DNA of 19,920 nt, taken from the NCBI GenBank assembly GCA_002373205.1, contig DFJV01000007.1:1-19920 (forward strand), given 5' to 3'. This stretch comes from Treponema sp. UBA3662 (lineage in GTDB: Bacteria > Spirochaetota > Spirochaetia > Treponematales > Treponemataceae). Numbering within the stretch: position 1 is the stretch's first letter; each line of letters starts with the position of its first letter. The notes beneath the pieces were generated by a model that was not told where the DNA came from, did not search any database, and saw nothing but the letters and a program-made list of their open reading frames with translations. Positions 1 to 7,006 of this stretch are shown here, one piece after another. Position numbers and translations under genes: made by a program.

Positions 1-53
1 TTTATGAGGATTCTGTCTTTTATGGCTTGCACAAGCTCCTTGCTGTACTTCAT
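1..53 (-). CDS. 5' end of an unidentified leftward gene (partial)
   Basis: An ATG at 53-51 opens a frame that stays open to the window edge and encodes MKYSKELVQAIKDRILI. A near-consensus promoter lies directly upstream, so this is very probably a real start. The -10 box ends 7 bases before the ATG and no Shine-Dalgarno sequence fits, so the mRNA is likely leaderless. Seventeen residues are too few for a family call. The pattern of a helix followed by 'IKDRI.I' faintly recalls the N-terminus of CHC2-type primases, but it could equally belong to a transposase or a regulator. The existence of the gene is fairly secure; its function is unknown. Confidence 0.6.
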   Translation of the reverse strand, partial: MKYSKELVQAIKDRILI

Positions 54-60
54 ATAAAAA

Positions 61-89
61 ATTATATCGTACCAAATAAAGCAAGTCAA
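61..89 (-). promoter_or_regulatory. Strong sigma70-type promoter of the left-edge gene
   Basis: Read on the minus strand, TTGACT (84-89), a 17-base spacer and a perfect TATAAT (61-66) precede the ATG at 53. The predicted transcription start is at or within a base of the A of the ATG. The spacer holds one copy of the TTTATTTGGTACG repeat, so a protein bound there would block RNA polymerase. Confidence 0.75.
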
Positions 90-145
90 CGTACCAAATA
101 AAGCAAGTCAACGTACCAAATAAAATTTTCAACGTACCAAATAAA
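68..145 (-). repeat. Four operator-like direct repeats at 21-22 bp spacing
   Basis: The 13-mer CGTACCAAATAAA occurs exactly at 68-80, 90-102, 112-124 and 133-145. The first two spacers are identical (gcaagtcaa) and the third differs. The period of 22, 22 and 21 bp is about two helical turns, so all copies face the same side of the DNA. The first copy lies between the -35 and -10 boxes of the leftward promoter. A tandem operator is the most likely reading. Replication iterons are an alternative if the left-edge gene is a replication protein. Confidence 0.8.
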
Positions 146-148
146 AAC

Positions 149-197
149 GGGACATCATCATTGCCTGCATGGACAGGCTTTACAATGACGATGCCCC
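149..197 (-). terminator. Rho-independent terminator of the DUF4153 gene
   Basis: On the minus strand a 15-base arm (197-183) pairs with 163-149, with two G-T wobbles. A short inner stem CCTG/CAGG sits in the loop, and CGTTTTTATT follows directly. It lies about 50 bases after the stop codon at 248. Confidence 0.8.
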
Positions 198-247
198 AAA
201 TTTAAACGTCAGTGGATGCACAAAAAATTCATTACAAAAAAATATCC

Positions 248-2065
248 CTACTTACACACATACCCCGACGCAGAAAACTCATAAAAGCTCGAATCCCCAT
301 CCTTCATGCAAAGCTCAAGGCGGGTAAAGATAACAGTCCAGCCGTCCTTTTTAAGGGTAAGGACATGCTCCACCTCTTTGCCATAGGAATAGTGCTCCTC
401 CGACTTGCTTGAATTTTTAAGCAGGAATTCCTTAAGTTCATTTGTAAAATCAAGTTCCTTTTCTTCAGACTCGGGGCCAAAGGAAATTACACCTTTTCCT
501 TCACTGCTCCCCCTTCCAGATTCATAAAATGAATAGAGGGTGGAAAATTCCCCAACGTCCAGCGCAGACCCAGCTGGCAGGTAAAGCGTAAGAGAATTGT
601 AAAGTTCCATAGCCTCACCTTTTGCCCGCCTTGCATATTTTGTTGAATGGGCAAAACCAAAGGTCTTTTCAAAAGAATCAGCATACTTATATCCTTCTTT
701 GGAAGACACAACCCACCAGGATGGCATTTTCCCAAAGTCATTAAGTTCATCGGCAGCAGAAACAACAGCCGCCTTTTCCTTGTCAGAAAGAAGAGCCTCT
801 GCCTTTGCAGCGTCAAGCCTTCCATTTTCATAGAGGGAATGTGCCTTGTAAATGCCCACAATGCGGGAGGTCTGGCTAAAGAGGGCAATGCTTATGCAGC
901 CTGTCCCCGGAACTGCCATCAAGAACGCGGCAAGAGAAAGCACAAGGTAAACAGACTTCATGTATTTTCCCTTCTTTACAAAAGGAAGAATGCAGAAGAC
1001 TATGCTTGCAATTATATAGTAAAGACTTGCCACCCTGGAAAAGGTAAAGCCGTATTCCCGTATCCTTATTCCAAAAGAAAAGCACTGCAGGGCAATGAGC
1101 GGCAAAAGAAAAACGGAACCCCATCTGCGAAGGAATTTTCCGGCGGCAGAAAAAGTTCCCTCGCGCGGAAGGGCAAGGTAAAAGAAAAGGTAGACGGCAG
1201 TTGCGGCGGACACAAACGGATTCACCATTCCAACAGGCATGCTGCGCGTAAAGATGCACTTTGCAAAGTAGACGTAAAGCACAAGGAGCAGCATTGCGTA
1301 AATGGGAAGAAGCGCACATGAAACAATTACGTTAAAAGCCTTTGGTATGGAAACCCTTTCCCTGGGGCGGGTAACGCAGGAAACCAAAAGGTTCATTCCA
1401 ATCACGAAAGACGAAAAGAAAAAGCATGCCGCAAAAGGAATGTTATTGGAAAAAGAATAGATAAGGTTCTTGAATGCAAAAATCACAAGAAGAAGCCCCA
1501 GCACAAGGCAAGTTACGGTAATCCCCTGCATAACAAGGGAAACCACCGCATTGGGCACGACCTTTTCTTCATCCTGGAACTTGTGCAGCATCCAAAGTCC
1601 CATGGCCACAAAAATGAACAGGCTTGAACCGTAGACAAAGGGCCTCCAGTCGCTTTCGGACTTTAAAAGAAAAAATATTGGAACAGAAAGGACTGCGCTC
1701 AAGACCTGTCCCGCAGCATGAATCAGGGCCTTCTTTTTACCCTGAATGTCCTTTTTTGCACACAGAAAACGGCAGAGCATTTCCGCAAAGAAAGATGCCG
1801 CGCAGCACCAGACTGCAGAAAGTGCAAGAAAGCTAGCATTCTCAGAAAAGGCATTTTCCCTTTCTCGCAGGGCAGAATATGGCTCGCTGTCGTAGGAAGC
1901 GCCGGACTTACGCAAGGCTTCGTACTGGCCACTGAAAATGTCGTTGCTGCAAACAGATAGCGTTGCAGAAACTGCGGCAACTATAGTTCCCGAAAAAAAT
2001 GCCGGAAATTTAAGGGCAGAATTCTTTAGCTCCTGCCATGCGGAATTCAAAAATTTAAACTTCAT
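248..2065 (-). CDS. DUF4153 family integral membrane protein
   Basis: A 605-residue protein. Residues 1 to about 400 are almost entirely hydrophobic segments, roughly 11-12 candidate membrane helices, followed by a soluble, charged C-terminal domain from about residue 430 to the end. The central stretch, with 'IPKAF', a run ending 'LLPIYAMLLLVLYVYFAK', then 'PVGMVNPFVSAA', follows the usual DUF4153 pattern (PF13687 in my recollection). The family is common in bacteria and has no established biochemical role. The start is supported by GAGG eight bases upstream and a promoter at 2091-2119; a terminator follows at 149-197. It therefore appears to be a single-gene transcription unit. The membrane topology is clear, the family call is good, and function is unknown. 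Confidence 0.8.
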   Translation of the reverse strand: MKFKFLNSAWQELKNSALKFPAFFSGTIVAAVSATLSVCSNDIFSGQYEALRKSGASYDSEPYSALRERENAFSENASFLALSAVWCCAASFFAEMLCRFLCAKKDIQGKKKALIHAAGQVLSAVLSVPIFFLLKSESDWRPFVYGSSLFIFVAMGLWMLHKFQDEEKVVPNAVVSLVMQGITVTCLVLGLLLVIFAFKNLIYSFSNNIPFAACFFFSSFVIGMNLLVSCVTRPRERVSIPKAFNVIVSCALLPIYAMLLLVLYVYFAKCIFTRSMPVGMVNPFVSAATAVYLFFYLALPREGTFSAAGKFLRRWGSVFLLPLIALQCFSFGIRIREYGFTFSRVASLYYIIASIVFCILPFVKKGKYMKSVYLVLSLAAFLMAVPGTGCISIALFSQTSRIVGIYKAHSLYENGRLDAAKAEALLSDKEKAAVVSAADELNDFGKMPSWWVVSSKEGYKYADSFEKTFGFAHSTKYARRAKGEAMELYNSLTLYLPAGSALDVGEFSTLYSFYESGRGSSEGKGVISFGPESEEKELDFTNELKEFLLKNSSKSEEHYSYGKEVEHVLTLKKDGWTVIFTRLELCMKDGDSSFYEFSASGYVCK

Positions 2066-2090
2066 AATTTTCCTCTTTTTTTATTAAATG

Positions 2091-2119
2091 AGTATACGAA
2101 AAATCATATTTTAAAACAA
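2091..2119 (-). promoter_or_regulatory. Promoter of the DUF4153 gene
   Basis: Minus-strand TTGTTT (2114-2119), a 17-base spacer and TATACT (2091-2096). Unlike several other promoters here, it leaves room for a leader with a normal Shine-Dalgarno (GAGGAAAA) before the ATG at 2065. Confidence 0.6.
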
Positions 2120-2149
2120 GAAAAGCCCTTTTTGTTACAGGGTCTTTTT

Positions 2150-2575
2150 TTCTTCTTTATTATTGCGGCGCTTTCATCTGCGCAACAAAAGTGCCCCCAA
2201 AGAAGGCCTTGCCATTTTTTTATGCAAACAGATAGCGGCCGCTTCCTGCGGCCCCTGAGCCTGTCGAAGGGTCGAAGGACCGCTAAAAACAGACGCCACT
2301 TTCCCGCAAGAAAAAATGGCAAGCAGGCCATTTTTTATGGGCTTTCCGGGGTTCCGCGGGACCAAATACATGTAAAACAAGCAGCGCCATGGAGGGCGCG
2401 TCTTTTGTTAGAATAAAAATCAAGTGAGTTTTCGCAGAAAACTCATGGTAAAAAATTGCACGGATGCAATTTTTTACCAACCGCCCCTACAATCCCTGCC
2501 GTGCTTGCACTTGCTAACGGAGTTTTCGCAGAAAACTCCAGGGCAGGCTCCGCCTGCCACAATCCCTGCCGTGCC
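2150..2575. repeat. Mosaic palindromic repeat, copy A
   Basis: This is most of the gene-free stretch 2120-2635. The core at 2208-2323 (116 bp) is bounded by inverted ends CTTGCCATTTTTT and AAAAAATGGCAAG. It contains a nested TAGCGG/CCGCTA pair and, at its centre, the palindrome-like CCTGAGCCTGTCGAAGGG (2254-2271). To its right are a segment ending near 2375, GCGCCATGGAGGGCGC (2385-2400), and a cluster of short hairpins. The reverse complement of 2150-2375 and of 2485-2575 can be aligned by eye with 14392-14590 and 14262-14350. No convincing coding frame is present. I read it as a dispersed non-coding repeat. Confidence 0.8.
2425..2558. repeat. Cluster of four perfect hairpins
   Basis: TGAGTTTTC/GAAAACTCA (2425-2445, loop gca), a 14-bp stem at 2447-2478 (loop cgga), GGAGTTTTC/GAAAACTCC (2519-2539, loop gca) and GGCAGGC/GCCTGCC (2542-2558, loop tcc). 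Between and after them the 16-mer ACAATCCCTGCCGTGC occurs twice (2489-2504 and 2559-2574). None is followed by a clear T-tract, so they are not ordinary terminators. Confidence 0.8.
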
Positions 2576-2635
2576 TTAATATGCCACCTTCAGCCCCCAA
2601 CCTGTAAAAGTGAACTGGCAGAAGGTCCAACTCTA

Positions 2636-2664
2636 TTGCTAAAAATGCGTTCTTTTACTATTAT
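2636..2664 (+). promoter_or_regulatory. Promoter of the propeller/LytM-like operon, leaderless type
   Basis: TTGCTA (2636-2641), a 17-base spacer and TATTAT (2659-2664). Only six bases separate the -10 box from the ATG at 2671, so the predicted start of transcription coincides with the start codon. The AGGA just before the ATG is too close to act as a normal Shine-Dalgarno. Confidence 0.6.
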
Positions 2665-2670
2665 ATAGGA

Positions 2671-3744
2671 ATGAAAAAATATGACATCTTTAACAAGGCC
2701 ATGCGCAACAGGATTTTGGGTGTGGCGGCATTTTGTTTTCTATATATTGTATTGGCCCTTAGGCCTTTGAGCACAGAACTGCACCTTACCCCTGAATGGA
2801 CGGAAGGAATCACCAGGGTTCAGGGGGGAAGCTCCGCCCAGGAAACAATTCCCTTTAAGCTGGGGCAGAACATGGGCTTTTTTACGCCGGAAGGCAAAAT
2901 CACAAACCTTGTAACCTACCCCTTCAAGGCTTCTATCTCCGACTCATACTACACTTCCTATTCCGCAAACAACACAAGCGCAGACTTCTTTTTGCCAAGC
3001 GGAGAAAAGGCCGGCACAATCAAGGAAGCAGGCTTTCCCTTCTTTGACGAAGACAGAATCTACGTCTTTTTGCCGGGGGGCTCTTCTTTTGTCCAGTGCT
3101 CAAGTTCGGGCGAAAGACAGTGGGCCTACGAAAGCTATTGCCCGGTAACTGCATTCTCTTCCAGTGCTGGAGGAACAGTAGCAGGCTTTGCAGACGGAAC
3201 CCTTGTTTCTTTTACAAAGGACGGCGACGTTGACCAGAAGTTCCAGCCGGGAGGAAGCAATTTTTCCGTTATACTTGGAGCCGGCATTTCCAAGAGCGGA
3301 GACACAGTTGCTTGCGTTTGCGGACAGGACCAGCAGCGTTTTGTTGTGGCCCAGAAAAGCGGTGAACACAGCAAGATCATCTTCCACGAATATCTTGAAA
3401 AGGCTTCTGTAAAGCAGGAGCTTGTAAAATTCAACAGCAAGGACAACATCGTCTACTACGGCTACGAAGGAGGCCTTGGTGTTGTTGACCTGGAAAAAAT
3501 GCAGAGCTACAAACTTCCGCTAAACGGACACGTGGTTCAGATTCAGGAGAATGAAGAGGAAACCCTTGCCTTCATCCTTAGCAGGTACGGAAAAAAATAC
3601 ACTATAACCGTAATAGAAAAATTCAACCAGAGCGTTGCATCCTTCTCTTATAATGCAAACTATTCATTCATACAGGTAAGGGGCAACTCCCTCTTTGTTG
3701 GCCGCAACGACAAGATTTCAAAACTTTCGGTTTCAAGAAAATAG
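2671..3744 (+). CDS. Membrane-anchored beta-propeller-like protein
   Basis: A 357-residue protein with one N-terminal membrane segment (about residues 14-31) and the rest predicted outside the cytoplasmic membrane. The large domain is rich in short beta-strand-like units with 'GG', 'SSG', 'DG' turns, such as 'GFADGTLVSFTKDGDV' and 'YGYEGGLGVVDLEKM'. This resembles WD40 or PQQ-like propellers without matching a repeat consensus. It is the first gene of a pair with the LytM-like gene at 3757 (12-base gap), so the two probably act together at the cell envelope, for instance in wall or division-related work. That role is an inference from the partner only. The start fits the -10 box placed six bases upstream. 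Confidence 0.65.
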   Translation: MKKYDIFNKAMRNRILGVAAFCFLYIVLALRPLSTELHLTPEWTEGITRVQGGSSAQETIPFKLGQNMGFFTPEGKITNLVTYPFKASISDSYYTSYSANNTSADFFLPSGEKAGTIKEAGFPFFDEDRIYVFLPGGSSFVQCSSSGERQWAYESYCPVTAFSSSAGGTVAGFADGTLVSFTKDGDVDQKFQPGGSNFSVILGAGISKSGDTVACVCGQDQQRFVVAQKSGEHSKIIFHEYLEKASVKQELVKFNSKDNIVYYGYEGGLGVVDLEKMQSYKLPLNGHVVQIQENEEETLAFILSRYGKKYTITVIEKFNQSVASFSYNANYSFIQVRGNSLFVGRNDKISKLSVSRK

Positions 3745-3756
3745 GGGGCAGCAAAA

Positions 3757-4674
3757 ATGAAGAAAGACTTTGGCTTTGGAAAAAAATTGGCACTTAACAA
3801 AAAGAAATACCTTGTGGCAGGAACCCTTGCGGTAACACTCATTGGCACAGCGGCTGCCCTATTTGCATTCAGCTGGCCACAGGCTCAGACCAACTCGGAC
3901 ACCTTCCATTCATACTTTGGTCAGCTTAGGGGTGGCACAATAAGTTCTTCCCTTATCTTTAAGGACAACTCGGAAGTAAAGACCGCCGACCCCGGAGACA
4001 TACTGGCAGTAATAGACGACCACACGGAAGACTACGGCTGGTTCGAGTCAACTCTTGGCAATGCGGTAATAATTGGCCACAGCGACCAGAGGGTAACAAT
4101 TTACGCAAACCTTGACGAAGAATCAATTCCGGCATCCCTTGGCGCATCATCCTTTGTTTCTACAGGAACTCCACTCGGCACAAGCGGAAACTCAGGCTGG
4201 CAGGAAGGGGAAAGCTGCCTCGAATTCCAGGTGCTGGACACAAAGAGCGGTATTTCCATCAACCCAAGAATGCTCATGCCAAAGATTGGTGCGGAGCTTC
4301 CCGTAAGCATGGGCTACATCACTCTTGACGACGAAAAGGGAGTTACCCACTACCTTGTTAACGAACGCAACCTAAAGGCTGGAACATACTACATCTACAA
4401 AACCCGCGACGCAACAGCAGTTCCATTCAGGACAATAGTTGCAATAAACGGTGCAACGGTCGAGCGCATTTCTTACGACACTTTAAAAGAATACAACGGC
4501 AGGCTTTGCATTACCGGCAACAACAACTACCCGGTAGAGCTTATGTACCCAGACGACACAAGGCTGCTTCTTGGAAAGATTTCACTTCCTTATGGACATG
4601 TTGGGCTTTCGGTTACTGTTGTGGACATGCTCAATTCCGCCCAGAGCGTAACATACAACCTGGACGTAAACTAA
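3757..4674 (+). CDS. LytM/M23-like protein lacking catalytic histidines
   Basis: A 305-residue protein with an N-terminal membrane segment (about 18-40) and a LytM-like fold at about 50-175. The landmarks of the family are visible: GNAVIIGH (101-108), a strand at IYANL (115-119) where active enzymes have 'YAHL', GTPLGTSGNSG (137-147), and CLEFQV (154-159) where active enzymes have 'HLHFEV'. The zinc-binding histidines are thus replaced by N118 and the C/E of CLEF, and the first H-x3-D site is not seen. Active M23 enzymes cut peptidoglycan cross-links; degenerate members such as EnvC act as activators or scaffolds. The C-terminal 120 residues form a further beta-rich domain I do not recognise. 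GGGGG precedes the ATG, and it is probably translated as the second gene of an operon. Confidence 0.7.
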   Translation: MKKDFGFGKKLALNKKKYLVAGTLAVTLIGTAAALFAFSWPQAQTNSDTFHSYFGQLRGGTISSSLIFKDNSEVKTADPGDILAVIDDHTEDYGWFESTLGNAVIIGHSDQRVTIYANLDEESIPASLGASSFVSTGTPLGTSGNSGWQEGESCLEFQVLDTKSGISINPRMLMPKIGAELPVSMGYITLDDEKGVTHYLVNERNLKAGTYYIYKTRDATAVPFRTIVAINGATVERISYDTLKEYNGRLCITGNNNYPVELMYPDDTRLLLGKISLPYGHVGLSVTVVDMLNSAQSVTYNLDVN

Positions 4675-4684
4675 GGCAGCAGGG

Positions 4685-5506
4685 CTATTCAAGTTCAATT
4701 CCCATAAGGCTCATGTTTTTGTAAAAGACTTCGTTGAATTCCATTTTTTTGCTCAAGTCGTTGACTATGTAGTCGCGGCTCCATTCGTAGAAGAGTGCAT
4801 TGTAGCTTTTAAGATATAATGAGGCTGAGACGGAAGTGTTGCTGTTACAAAGGCTGTAGTAAAAATAGTCGTGCGAAAAAATTGCCGGATAAAGCTCAAG
4901 TTTTTCACCATCACGTTTAAGGCAGAGTTTGTCTTCTAAAATAGAATCAATCTCGTAAACTTCTGTTTCTACACTTGACCATTCTCCAGAATCATCGCTG
5001 TAGGAAACTTTTACAATTATCTTTTTGTCTTTCATTGAAACAGAATATGTTCCGACTCCGCCAAGAGAAGATTCCATAAGACCAAAGTTGTATTTTCCGT
5101 CTGCCTCAAAATTCATAAAACGGAATCCGTTATAAATCCAGGCAAAGCGGGACAAATAGATTTTCAAATCAGAGTCGGTCCATCCTGTCGTAGAAAAGGG
5201 TTTTAACTTATCGCTAAGGTAGCCGCCAAAAACCCAACCGGTAACGCTAGTCTGTTTTTTAAAAGATTCCAAAGGCATAATGATTTTTACCCAGTTGGAA
5301 GATATTCCGTCTATTGTAACCTTAGGGCCAAGTTCAACAACTTTAACTTTCATCCTGTCGTAAACAAGGCCAATCTTATTTGCGCTCAAACTTGCACTGT
5401 CACGGACGCGCAATCCAGACGAAGCATCCACATACTTATAGCCTTGGGCAAAGCAAGCAAAAGCAGCAGCTAAAAAAACTGCAAGAACAAAACAATACTT
5501 TTTCAT
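4685..5506 (-). CDS. Exported SH3b-domain protein
   Basis: A 273-residue protein from the ATG at 5506, chosen because GAGG lies a few bases upstream and the frame then opens with a signal peptide ending AFACFAQ. Cleavage after FAQ is likely, but the cysteine could also be a lipobox. Residues about 22-100 look like a bacterial SH3 domain: 'SGLRVRDSASLSANKIGLV' followed by 'NWVKI' and 'GWVFGGYLSD'. Such domains bind peptidoglycan or peptides in the periplasm. The remaining 170 residues, rich in aromatics, are not recognised. The gene converges on the LytM-like gene with only 10 bases between stop codons. It has its own promoter at 5522-5550. Confidence 0.75.
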   Translation of the reverse strand: MKKYCFVLAVFLAAAFACFAQGYKYVDASSGLRVRDSASLSANKIGLVYDRMKVKVVELGPKVTIDGISSNWVKIIMPLESFKKQTSVTGWVFGGYLSDKLKPFSTTGWTDSDLKIYLSRFAWIYNGFRFMNFEADGKYNFGLMESSLGGVGTYSVSMKDKKIIVKVSYSDDSGEWSSVETEVYEIDSILEDKLCLKRDGEKLELYPAIFSHDYFYYSLCNSNTSVSASLYLKSYNALFYEWSRDYIVNDLSKKMEFNEVFYKNMSLMGIELE

Positions 5507-5521
5507 ACAAACCTCAAAAGA

Positions 5522-5550
5522 ATTATAGCGGCTTTTGGAAGCTTGCACAA
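5522..5550 (-). promoter_or_regulatory. Promoter of the SH3b gene
   Basis: Minus-strand TTGTGC (5545-5550), a 17-base spacer and a perfect TATAAT (5522-5527), with a leader of normal length before the ATG at 5506. Confidence 0.6.
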
Positions 5551-5566
5551 CAATATCTTGCCACTC

Positions 5567-6301
5567 CTATTCCATCAAGGCGCCAAACGAAATATCGTCA
5601 TAAATAACAGATCCGAAACTTTCTCTGCCCAAGCAGTATCTTATGCGGTAGATCACCCCTGTCTTTACGTTTGTAAACTTAAGATAATAATGCTTGTCAT
5701 CAACAATGATTCTGTCGTCGCTACAGTATCTTCGCTGCGAATACTTTTTGCCGTCATTCATGTCTTCTAGCACATAGGAAGAATTGTTCTGAACGTCCTT
5801 GTAGGGATTGCCCCAGACTATTATTTTAAAAGCAAAGCCTATTTTTATGGGTTTTGAAATTTGTTGGCCAAGCGCAAAAAAATATGCAAGAGCGTCATTT
5901 TCAGAAAGGCCGTTAAGAAATTCAACTGACTCTATTATTTGGAGTTCGCCAAAAACTTTGCCGTCCTTTACTTTGCATAAAACCTTCTGAACAAAATCGT
6001 TCTTGCCTTTGGCATTGCTCCGGTAAATGTATGCAAAAACTTCTTTGCCGTCAGGAAGATTTTCTGCCTTTGCCTCAAAGTTCAATTTTGCACCATCGCC
6101 ATCAAAGTTTTCGGCACTAGTCACTCCCTGCCCATTTTCGTCAGTCCATTTTAGTTCAAAAAAATCTCCGCCCAAATCACTTTCAGCTGCAAGGCTAGCC
6201 CATTCAGGCATGGCCACAAAATCTTTATTGGTCACACAGGAAGCTAACAAAATGCATGCTCCCAAAAGCGCAAGAAAATTCTTTGTTTTAAATATGCTCA
6301 T
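5567..6301 (-). CDS. Hypothetical lipoprotein
   Basis: A 244-residue protein. The frame is open further upstream, but the ATG at 6301 is preferred. It has GGAG eight bases before it, a strong promoter just upstream, and starts a lipoprotein signal peptide MSIFKTKNFLALLG followed by ILLASC, with the lipidated Cys at residue 22. The mature part has no recognised domain. It looks beta-rich, with acidic stretches such as 'SAENFDGDGAKLNFEAKAENLP' (shortened: an Ig-like or C2-like surface domain is possible). It probably sits on the outer face of the cytoplasmic or outer membrane. The gap to the SH3b start is about 60 bases and contains that gene's promoter, so the two are transcribed separately or with read-through. 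Confidence 0.7.
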   Translation of the reverse strand: MSIFKTKNFLALLGACILLASCVTNKDFVAMPEWASLAAESDLGGDFFELKWTDENGQGVTSAENFDGDGAKLNFEAKAENLPDGKEVFAYIYRSNAKGKNDFVQKVLCKVKDGKVFGELQIIESVEFLNGLSENDALAYFFALGQQISKPIKIGFAFKIIVWGNPYKDVQNNSSYVLEDMNDGKKYSQRRYCSDDRIIVDDKHYYLKFTNVKTGVIYRIRYCLGRESFGSVIYDDISFGALME

Positions 6302-6331
6302 TTTTTTATCTCCATTTTTTTGTTTTGGCAT

Positions 6332-6360
6332 ATTATATTTGTTAAGCGCATCTATATCAA
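6332..6360 (-). promoter_or_regulatory. Promoter of the lipoprotein gene
   Basis: Minus-strand TTGATA (6355-6360), exactly 17 bases, then a perfect TATAAT (6332-6337), 30 bases before the ATG at 6301. It is among the best promoter matches in the window. Confidence 0.75.
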
Positions 6361-6451
6361 TTCTATCCTGATTCATTTTTTCCACTTTTGCATACCCAAC
6401 ACTTCGAGCCGCACTATAGCTATGAATCAATTCATGATTTTTTTTATAAGC

Positions 6452-6991
6452 TTATAAAACAAACTCCATCTGTACATCATAGGGTTCATTTTCTGCTATC
6501 GCTTGATTGATTTCTGCTGCCTCTGTACAACCCAATCTTCTATAAGCGGCTTGGCTTTCTTTAGACGAATGTGCTGAAATATATAACTTCTTTGCACCAA
6601 TCTCTTTTGCCTTTTTACAAGCCAACTCAAAAAGTTCTTTTCCAATACCATGCCTGCGATACGGCTCTGACACATGATATAAAAGCAGTTCCAAATATTG
6701 ATTACTGCTTCCAAAAAACTCATTAGACAGTAAAATGTATCCAACCACTTTTCCTTCACAAAAGGCACCATAGGCAAAACCCTTCCCCGCAATTTTATGC
6801 AGAATCTCCCGTGCCACTTCCTTTCGCTTATTTAAGTCCCAATCTTCCACATATTCGTTTGCCACCAAGACATACTCATCATTGCTATTTTTTCTCCAGC
6901 ACTCTTTTATCTCTTGGTGCCGCAAAAAATCATCCAATGAATCTTCATTAAAATTTTTCTCTGTTAAAAATAAATAAGTGATTGTGTTCAT
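6452..6991 (-). CDS. GNAT family N-acetyltransferase
   Basis: A 179-residue protein. The acetyl-CoA binding loop is clear: YRRHGIGKELF (111-121) fits the R/Q-x-x-G-x-G/A pattern of motif A, with strands ELLLYHVS before it and KLYISAH after it. The C-terminal 'AAYRRLGC' (148-155) is the usual motif B position. Enzymes of this family move an acetyl group from acetyl-CoA to an amine on a small molecule or protein; the substrate cannot be told. AAGGA lies just upstream of the ATG. It is the last gene of a leftward run, 15 bases after the leucine-rich-repeat gene. The stretch 6361-6451 after it holds no gene I can support. Confidence 0.85.
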   Translation of the reverse strand: MNTITYLFLTEKNFNEDSLDDFLRHQEIKECWRKNSNDEYVLVANEYVEDWDLNKRKEVAREILHKIAGKGFAYGAFCEGKVVGYILLSNEFFGSSNQYLELLLYHVSEPYRRHGIGKELFELACKKAKEIGAKKLYISAHSSKESQAAYRRLGCTEAAEINQAIAENEPYDVQMEFVL

Positions 6992-7006
6992 ATTCCTTAA
7001 TCGTTT

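Noticed and set aside
68..145. CRISPR-like array at the left edge
   Set aside because: The repeats are only 13 bp, two of the three spacers are identical and 9 bp long, and no cas genes are present. Their position at a promoter fits operators better.
647..1321. Long plus-strand open frame (224 codons) inside the DUF4153 gene
   Set aside because: It is antisense to a clear membrane protein, has no Shine-Dalgarno, and its composition is that of a complement of hydrophobic codons.
2208..2323. Bidirectional transcription terminator
   Set aside because: The T-runs lie inside the left arm and become A-runs on the right, so neither strand ends in a stem followed by a U-tract. The unit is also far longer than a terminator.
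2132..2668. Short open frames in the gene-free region 2120-2670
   Set aside because: They run through hairpin repeats, lack ribosome binding sites, and equivalent frames are not kept in copy B.
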